Source: Pseudomonadota bacterium
GTDB taxonomy: Bacteria > Pseudomonadota > Gammaproteobacteria > Burkholderiales > Burkholderiaceae_B
Direction of reading: 5' to 3'
NCBI GenBank assembly: GCA_023432075.1
Contig: JAEYVD010000902.1
Span: 1 to 11,934, forward strand
DNA: 11,934 bases
In this document: positions 7,125-11,934 of the stretch, in pieces
Numbering within the stretch: the first letter of the stretch is position 1
How the letters are laid out: every line of letters starts with the position of its first letter
Made by a program: the position numbers and the translations under genes
Notes under the pieces: model-generated
What the model was told of the DNA's origin: nothing
The model's database searches: none
The model's input: only the letters and a program-made list of their open reading frames with translations

Positions 7125-7417
7125 TGGGTCGCGTCAACCTGATCGTTGCGGCTTTGCTGATGCTGTCGGCCATTTCCCTGGTCACCAGCCGGTATCAGTC
7201 GCGCCAGCTCTTCGTGGAGCTGGGCCGCGATCAGGCGCATGCGCGCGACCTCGAAACCAATTGGCGGCGCCTGCAGCTCGAACGCGCCGAACTGGCCCGC
7301 AATGCGCGGGTCGACGCCATCGCGCGTGACGGGCTGAAGATGATCCCCATCGTGCCGGATCGCACCCTCTATATGAACCAGGCGCCCGTGCCCGCGGCCG
7401 CCGGAGGCTCGCAATGA
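7124..7417 (+). CDS. ftsL: Cell division protein FtsL
   Basis: The 97-residue bitopic membrane protein is part of the FtsQLB complex that activates septal peptidoglycan synthesis. A very short cytoplasmic tail is followed by one membrane segment (about residues 5-21), a periplasmic coiled coil with Arg, Glu and Leu repeats (about 26-60) and a C-terminal 'ARDGLKMIPIVPDRTLYM' stretch typical of FtsL in betaproteobacteria. The short cytoplasmic part is smaller than in E. coli (about 35 residues). Recognition rests mainly on shape and on position between rsmH and ftsI. A clear AAGGGAGGG (7107-7115) lies 8 bases before the ATG. The gene overlaps rsmH by one base and ftsI by four (ATGA). Confidence 0.93.
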   Translation: MGRVNLIVAALLMLSAISLVTSRYQSRQLFVELGRDQAHARDLETNWRRLQLERAELARNARVDAIARDGLKMIPIVPDRTLYMNQAPVPAAAGGSQ

Positions 7418-9144
7418 AGCGCGTGCCCTTCTTCGACAACCCCGTGCTGCGCGGGCAACTGCCCACGTGGCGCGCCCGCCTGGTCCTGATCCTGCTGTTT
7501 GGCGGGTTCACGGTGCTGGCCGGCCGCGCGCTGTTCCTGCAAGGGTTGTCGACGGAGTTCCTGCAGCAGCAGGGCGAGCGCCGTTACGAGCGTACGCTGA
7601 CACTGGCCGCCACGCGCGGCAAGATCATGGACCGCAATGGCGCGGTGCTGGCCTCCAGCGTGCCCGCGCGCGCCATCTGGGCCATTCCCGAAGACGCGAA
7701 GCAGGCAACGCCCGCACAGATTGACGCACTGGCCAAGCTGCTGGAGACGCCCGTCGGCGACTTGCGCCGCCGCTTCGTGGATGAGGACAAGAACTTCGTG
7801 TACCTGAAGCGCCAGGTCTCGATGGACGTCGCCGACAAGATCAAGCAGTTGGGCATGCCCGGCGTGCACCAGCAGCCCGAAACGCGCCGCTACTACCCGG
7901 ATGGCGATGTGATGGCCCACGTGGTGGGTTTCAACAGCGTCGAGGATCAGGGTCAGGAAGGCGTCGAGCTGACGTTCAATCAGCAGTTGTCGGGCCGCCC
8001 GGGAAGCCGCCGCGTCATCAAGGACCGTCTGGGACGCGTCATCGAAGACGTGCAGGCCGTCACGTTGCCGGTGGACGGCCGCGACCTGCGCCTGTCCATC
8101 GACACGCGCCTGCAGTACCTGGTGTTCAAGGAATTGAAGGACGCCATGGACAAGCACCGCGCAAAGGGTGCGACGGCCGTGGTCGTGGACGTGCACACGG
8201 GCGAGATCCTGGCGCTGGCCAACGTGCCGACCTTCGATCCGAACAATCGCGAAACCTTCCACGGCGCCAACCTGCGCAACCAGGCGATCACGGATACGTT
8301 CGAGCCGGGCTCGATCATGAAGCCGTTCACCGCCGCGCTGGCGCTGGACCTGGGCCGCATCAGCACGTCGACGCAATTCGAGACGGGCAATGGCCGGTTC
8401 ACGTATCAGGGCAGCACGATCAGCGACGTCAGCCGCAACGGCACGCTGGACGTGGCGGGCGTGCTGCGCAAGTCCAGCAACATCGGCATGACGATGATCT
8501 CCGAAAAGCTGGAATCCCGCGAAATGTGGGACCGTTTCACCGAATTGGGCCTTGGTCAGGCACCCCAGGTGGGATTCCCCGGCGCCGCGCCGGGCCGTCT
8601 GCGTCCTTGGGAACGCTGGCGCCTGATTGAAAAGGCCACCATGGCTTACGGCTACGGCTTGTCTGTGTCGCTGTTGCAGGTGGCCCGCGCCTATACCGTT
8701 TTTGCCCGCAACGGCGACATGGTGTCGCTGACCCTGGTCAAGCGCGACAGCGATCCGACCAGCGTGAAGATCTACTCGCCCAAGACGACGGCTCTGGTGC
8801 GCGCCATGCTGGAGGCCGCGACCGGTCCCGATGGCACGAAGGCCGCGCAGGTGCAGGGTTACCGCGTGGCGGGCAAGAGCGGCACCGCGCGCAAGATCGT
8901 GGACGGGAAGTACAGCACGCAACGTTACCGCAGCTCGTACGTGGGCTTTGCCCCGGTGTCGGATCCCAAGATCGTGGTGGCCGTGTCCATCGACGAACCG
9001 ACGATCGGCGGCTATTACGGCGGCGCCATCGCCGCGCCCGTGTTCTCCCATATCGTGGGGGGGAGCCTGAGGCTGATGGGGGTGCGGCCAGACGCACCGT
9101 TTGAATCCACGATTGTTGCTGGTATCAAGGAGCCAGGCAGATGA
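7414..9144 (+). CDS. ftsI: Septal peptidoglycan transpeptidase FtsI (PBP3)
   Basis: The 576-residue class B penicillin-binding protein cross-links septal peptidoglycan with FtsW. A short cytoplasmic N-terminus leads into one membrane segment (about 23-43). The pedestal domain begins with TLAATRGKIMDRNG (about 62-75). The periplasmic transpeptidase domain carries the three penicillin-binding motifs: SIMK with nucleophile Ser300 (in FEPGSIMKPF), SSN at 354-356, and KSGT at 488-491. Length and spacing agree with E. coli FtsI (588 residues, Ser307). GGAGG (7403-7407) precedes the ATG, which overlaps the ftsL stop; its own TGA overlaps the murEF start (ATGA). Confidence 0.98.
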   Translation: MKRVPFFDNPVLRGQLPTWRARLVLILLFGGFTVLAGRALFLQGLSTEFLQQQGERRYERTLTLAATRGKIMDRNGAVLASSVPARAIWAIPEDAKQATPAQIDALAKLLETPVGDLRRRFVDEDKNFVYLKRQVSMDVADKIKQLGMPGVHQQPETRRYYPDGDVMAHVVGFNSVEDQGQEGVELTFNQQLSGRPGSRRVIKDRLGRVIEDVQAVTLPVDGRDLRLSIDTRLQYLVFKELKDAMDKHRAKGATAVVVDVHTGEILALANVPTFDPNNRETFHGANLRNQAITDTFEPGSIMKPFTAALALDLGRISTSTQFETGNGRFTYQGSTISDVSRNGTLDVAGVLRKSSNIGMTMISEKLESREMWDRFTELGLGQAPQVGFPGAAPGRLRPWERWRLIEKATMAYGYGLSVSLLQVARAYTVFARNGDMVSLTLVKRDSDPTSVKIYSPKTTALVRAMLEAATGPDGTKAAQVQGYRVAGKSGTARKIVDGKYSTQRYRSSYVGFAPVSDPKIVVAVSIDEPTIGGYYGGAIAAPVFSHIVGGSLRLMGVRPDAPFESTIVAGIKEPGR

Positions 9145-11934
9145 GCGCCAACGGCTTCCACTCTTCCCCTGTCGCCACGGTTGCCGAGACCGTGGCGTGG
9201 TTGCATGAGCGCGTGTCGCTGACCGCGCATCTGAAGCTGGACTCGCGCGACATCGAGCCCGGCGACGTGTTCGTCGCCTGCCCGGGCCTTTCCAGCGACG
9301 GCCGTCTCTATATAGACAAGGCGTTGGCGCTGGGCGCCAGCGCGGTGCTGTTCGAAGCCCCGGCCACCGATGCCGTGCAGGCCGCATCGGCCGGCACGCC
9401 CATGCTTGCCGTCACGGGCTTGCGTTCGTTGCTGGGCGAGCTGGGCGACACCTGGTATGGACGTCCGTCGGCCGCGCTGGCGGTGGTTGCCGTAACGGGC
9501 ACCAACGGCAAGACCTCTTCGGTGCAATGGATTGCGCATGCGCTGAGCCGCAACGAGAAGGCTTGCGGCACGATCGGCACGCTGGGCGCCGTGCTGCCCG
9601 ACGGGCAGACGCTGGGCGGCAGCCTGACGACGCCCGACGTGCTGACGGTGCATCGCACGCTGGCAGCGATGCGCGACGCCGGCGCGAAGGCCGTGGCCAT
9701 GGAGGCCTCGTCGATCGGCATCGAACAAGGCCGCATGGACGGCGTGCGCGTGGCGCTGGCCGCCTTTACGAATCTGACGCGCGACCATCTGGACTACCAC
9801 GTCACGATGGAGCGCTACGAAGAAGCCAAGGCGCGTCTCTTCAAGTGGCCAGATCTGACTGCGGCAGTGATCAACGCCGACGATGAGGCGGGACGGCGGA
9901 TGCTCGCTGCCTTGCCGGAAGGTGTCTCGCCGATGGGCTACAGCCTGAGCGATGATCCCGCAATCCCCGCCGCGATGCGTGCACGCGATCTGCAGGCGAC
10001 GTCGCAGGGCCAGATTTTTACGCTGGTGTCGCCGCATGGCGAGGCCCAGATCGTGACGCGCCTGCTGGGTGCGCACAACGTTTCGAACCTGCTGCTGGTG
10101 GCGGGCGTGCTGTACAAGCTGGGCCTGCCGTTCGCGCAGATTGCGCGCGAGCTGGCCGCGACGGACCCGGTCGATGGCCGTCTGCAGACCGTGGAACCCG
10201 CTGTCAGCCTGCCGGCGCATGCGGCCCGCGGTCCGCTGGTGGTGGTGGACTACGCCCACACGCCTGACGCGCTCTCGCGCGCGTTGCTGGCATTGCGCGC
10301 CGTCGCCACGGCGCGTTCTGGCCGCCTGGTTTGCCTGTTTGGTTGCGGCGGCGAGCGCGATCCGGGCAAGCGTCCCGTCATGGGCGTGATCGCCGCGGAG
10401 CTGGCGGATCACGTCGTTGTCTCCAGCGACAATCCGCGCACCGAGTCGCCCGAGGCGATCGTCCAGCAAATCCTGGCCGGCATTCCCGAAGCGGTGCGTC
10501 CCGACGTCGAAGTTGATCGTGCGCGCGCCATCCTGCAGACGATCTGGGCGGCTTCGCCCGAAGATGTGGTGCTGTTGGCGGGCAAGGGACACGAGACCTA
10601 CCAGGACATCGGCGGCGAAAAGCTGCCGTTCGACGACCGCGAGTGGGCGCGCGTGGCGCTGCTGTTGCAGCAGACGCCAGGCGTGTCCACGGATACGCGC
10701 CGCATTGGCGAAGGCGAGTTGTTCGTCGCGCTGGTCGGTGAGAACTTCGACGCGCATAACTATCTGGATCAGGCGGCCTCGCGCGGCGCCTGCGCGGCAC
10801 TCGTCGCGCATCGGGTCGCCGATGCCGGGCTGCCGCAGCTGGTCGTGGGTGATACGCGTGTCGCGCTGACGCGCATCGGCGCCGCCTGGCGTTCGCGTTT
10901 TTCGCTGCCCGTGGTGGCGGTGGCCGGCAGCAATGGCAAAACGACCACCAAGGAAATGATCTCCGCGATGCTTGCCGAGTGGCAAGGCGAAGCGGGGCGT
11001 CTGGCCACGGCCGGCAATCTGAACAACGATATCGGCGTGCCGCTGACCTTGCTGCGCCTGCGCCCCGCGCATCGCGCCGCCGTGTTCGAACTGGGCATGA
11101 ACCATCCGGGCGAGATTGCGCAGTTGGCCGCCATTGCCGCGCCGACCGTGGCGCTGGTTACCAATGCGCAGCGCGAGCACCAGGAATTCATGCACACCGT
11201 CGAGGCTGTTGCGCACGAGAACGGCGCCGCGATCGCCGCGCTGCCGGCGGACGGAATCGCGGTGTATCCCGGTGACGAACCCTACGCGGCCATCTGGGAT
11301 GCGCTGGCCGGGCCGCGCCGCGTGCTGCGGTTCGGGCTGCAGCCGGGGCTGGACGTGTATGCGGAACAGATCATCGCGCAAGTGGATTCCACGCGTTGCC
11401 GTGTCGTGACGCCAGTAGGCATTGCCGACCTGGCGCTGCCGGTGGCGGGCCTGCACAACCTGCGCAACGCGCTGGCGGCCATTGCCAGCGCGATCGCCGC
11501 AGGTGCGCCGCTGGAGACGGCGGTGAGGGCGCTGGCGGGATTCAGCCCAGTGGCCGGCCGCATGCAGCACAAGCGAATGAGTGACGGAACGCTGCTCATC
11601 GATGACACCTACAATGCCAACCCCGACTCGGTTCGCGCGGCCATCGATGTGCTCGCGCGCATTGCCGGCACGCGCGTCCTGGTGCTGGGCGACATGGGCG
11701 AAGTCGGGGACAACGGCCCCGCCATGCATGTCGAGGTGGGCAATTACGCGCGCGAGCATGGGCTCGACGCATTCATCACGCTAGGCGAAGCCAGCCGGGC
11801 GGCAGCTGCCGCATTCGGCCCTGGCGCGCACGCCTGCGCATCGGTAGACGAAGTCGTTGCCGCCTTGCGCGGCTTGCGCCCGTCCTGCGTATTGGTAAAA
11901 GGATCGCGCTTTATGCGCATGGAGCGGGTAGTGA
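9141..11934 (+). CDS. murE/murF: Fused MurE-MurF ligase, 3' end cut by window
   Basis: One uninterrupted frame of 931 codons runs to the window end without a stop. Both halves are cytoplasmic peptidoglycan-precursor ligases. The MurE half (about 1-510) adds meso-diaminopimelate to UDP-MurNAc-L-Ala-D-Glu: ATP loop TGTNGKTS (119-126), 'AFTNLTRDHLDYH', probable carbamoylated Lys230 in YEEAKARLF, DNPRTESP at 430-437 (the DNPR signature for diaminopimelate rather than lysine) and GKGHETYQ (481-488). The MurF half (about 512 on) adds D-Ala-D-Ala: STDTRRIGEGELFVAL at 516-531, GSNGKTTTKEM (596-606), AGNLNNDIGVPLTLL (from 624), 'FELGMNHPGEI', 'TYNANPDSV', 'LGDMGEVG' and terminal KGSRFMRMERV. The first 25 or so residues of ordinary MurF are absent. 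AAGGAG (9127-9132) lies 8 bases before the ATG. Little is missing at the C-terminus, judged by family length. The next gene expected is mraY. Confidence 0.96.
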   Translation, partial: MSANGFHSSPVATVAETVAWLHERVSLTAHLKLDSRDIEPGDVFVACPGLSSDGRLYIDKALALGASAVLFEAPATDAVQAASAGTPMLAVTGLRSLLGELGDTWYGRPSAALAVVAVTGTNGKTSSVQWIAHALSRNEKACGTIGTLGAVLPDGQTLGGSLTTPDVLTVHRTLAAMRDAGAKAVAMEASSIGIEQGRMDGVRVALAAFTNLTRDHLDYHVTMERYEEAKARLFKWPDLTAAVINADDEAGRRMLAALPEGVSPMGYSLSDDPAIPAAMRARDLQATSQGQIFTLVSPHGEAQIVTRLLGAHNVSNLLLVAGVLYKLGLPFAQIARELAATDPVDGRLQTVEPAVSLPAHAARGPLVVVDYAHTPDALSRALLALRAVATARSGRLVCLFGCGGERDPGKRPVMGVIAAELADHVVVSSDNPRTESPEAIVQQILAGIPEAVRPDVEVDRARAILQTIWAASPEDVVLLAGKGHETYQDIGGEKLPFDDREWARVALLLQQTPGVSTDTRRIGEGELFVALVGENFDAHNYLDQAASRGACAALVAHRVADAGLPQLVVGDTRVALTRIGAAWRSRFSLPVVAVAGSNGKTTTKEMISAMLAEWQGEAGRLATAGNLNNDIGVPLTLLRLRPAHRAAVFELGMNHPGEIAQLAAIAAPTVALVTNAQREHQEFMHTVEAVAHENGAAIAALPADGIAVYPGDEPYAAIWDALAGPRRVLRFGLQPGLDVYAEQIIAQVDSTRCRVVTPVGIADLALPVAGLHNLRNALAAIASAIAAGAPLETAVRALAGFSPVAGRMQHKRMSDGTLLIDDTYNANPDSVRAAIDVLARIAGTRVLVLGDMGEVGDNGPAMHVEVGNYAREHGLDAFITLGEASRAAAAAFGPGAHACASVDEVVAALRGLRPSCVLVKGSRFMRMERVV

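Noticed and set aside
7369..9387. A 672-codon minus-strand open frame opposite ftsI
   Set aside because: Same composition effect; the plus strand encodes FtsI with all three penicillin-binding motifs, and the antisense product shows only low-complexity Arg/His-rich sequence.
9015..11759. A 914-codon open frame on the minus strand opposite murEF
   Set aside because: It lies wholly antisense to a gene with complete ligase motifs. Its translation is rich in Arg, His, Gln and Ala with no recognisable domain, as expected when GC-rich third codon positions remove stops from the opposite strand.
1..11934. Mobile elements, CRISPR arrays, defence or toxin-antitoxin genes
   Set aside because: No transposase, integrase, spaced direct-repeat array, target duplication or compositional break was seen; all recognised genes are core housekeeping genes.

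Overview
The window reads as a core chromosomal segment of a high-GC betaproteobacterium, most likely family Alcaligenaceae (Achromobacter/Bordetella type). The evidence is the fused MurE-MurF ligase, which I know from Bordetella and relatives, the form of the MraZ, RsmH and PyrC proteins, the betaproteobacterial style of the RNase P RNA, and the GC-rich third codon positions. I see no mobile element, CRISPR array, phage gene, tRNA or rRNA.

Left part (1-2837): a small SWIB/MDM2-domain protein on the minus strand with a good promoter and ribosome binding site. It is divergent from a plus-strand pair made of an M20-family amidohydrolase and pyrC (dihydroorotase), separated by 10 bases. A strong two-way terminator lies between pyrC and the convergent gene uup.

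Middle part (2838-5590): uup, an ABC-F ATPase, on the minus strand. It is divergent from rnpB, the catalytic RNA of RNase P, which has a recognisable promoter, a 12-bp closing helix and its own terminator. A further 280 bases without a protein gene hold a short palindrome, a second complete terminator that has no assigned transcript, and the promoter/operator of the dcw cluster.

Right part (5591-11934): the start of the division and cell wall (dcw) cluster in canonical order: mraZ, rsmH, ftsL, ftsI, murE-murF. MraZ is the cluster's own regulator and RsmH methylates 16S rRNA. FtsL and FtsI belong to the septal peptidoglycan machine. The fused ligase adds meso-diaminopimelate and then D-Ala-D-Ala to the peptidoglycan precursor. 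From rsmH onward each stop codon overlaps the next start, which suggests translational coupling. The fused ligase is still open at the last base of the window, so its C-terminus is missing.

I did not find a clearly new biological system. The most informative points are the murE-murF fusion, in which the start of MurF is lost at the junction, and a MraZ operator of four units at an exact 10-base period. The unexplained promoter/palindrome/terminator arrangement between rnpB and mraZ is the best candidate for an undescribed element.
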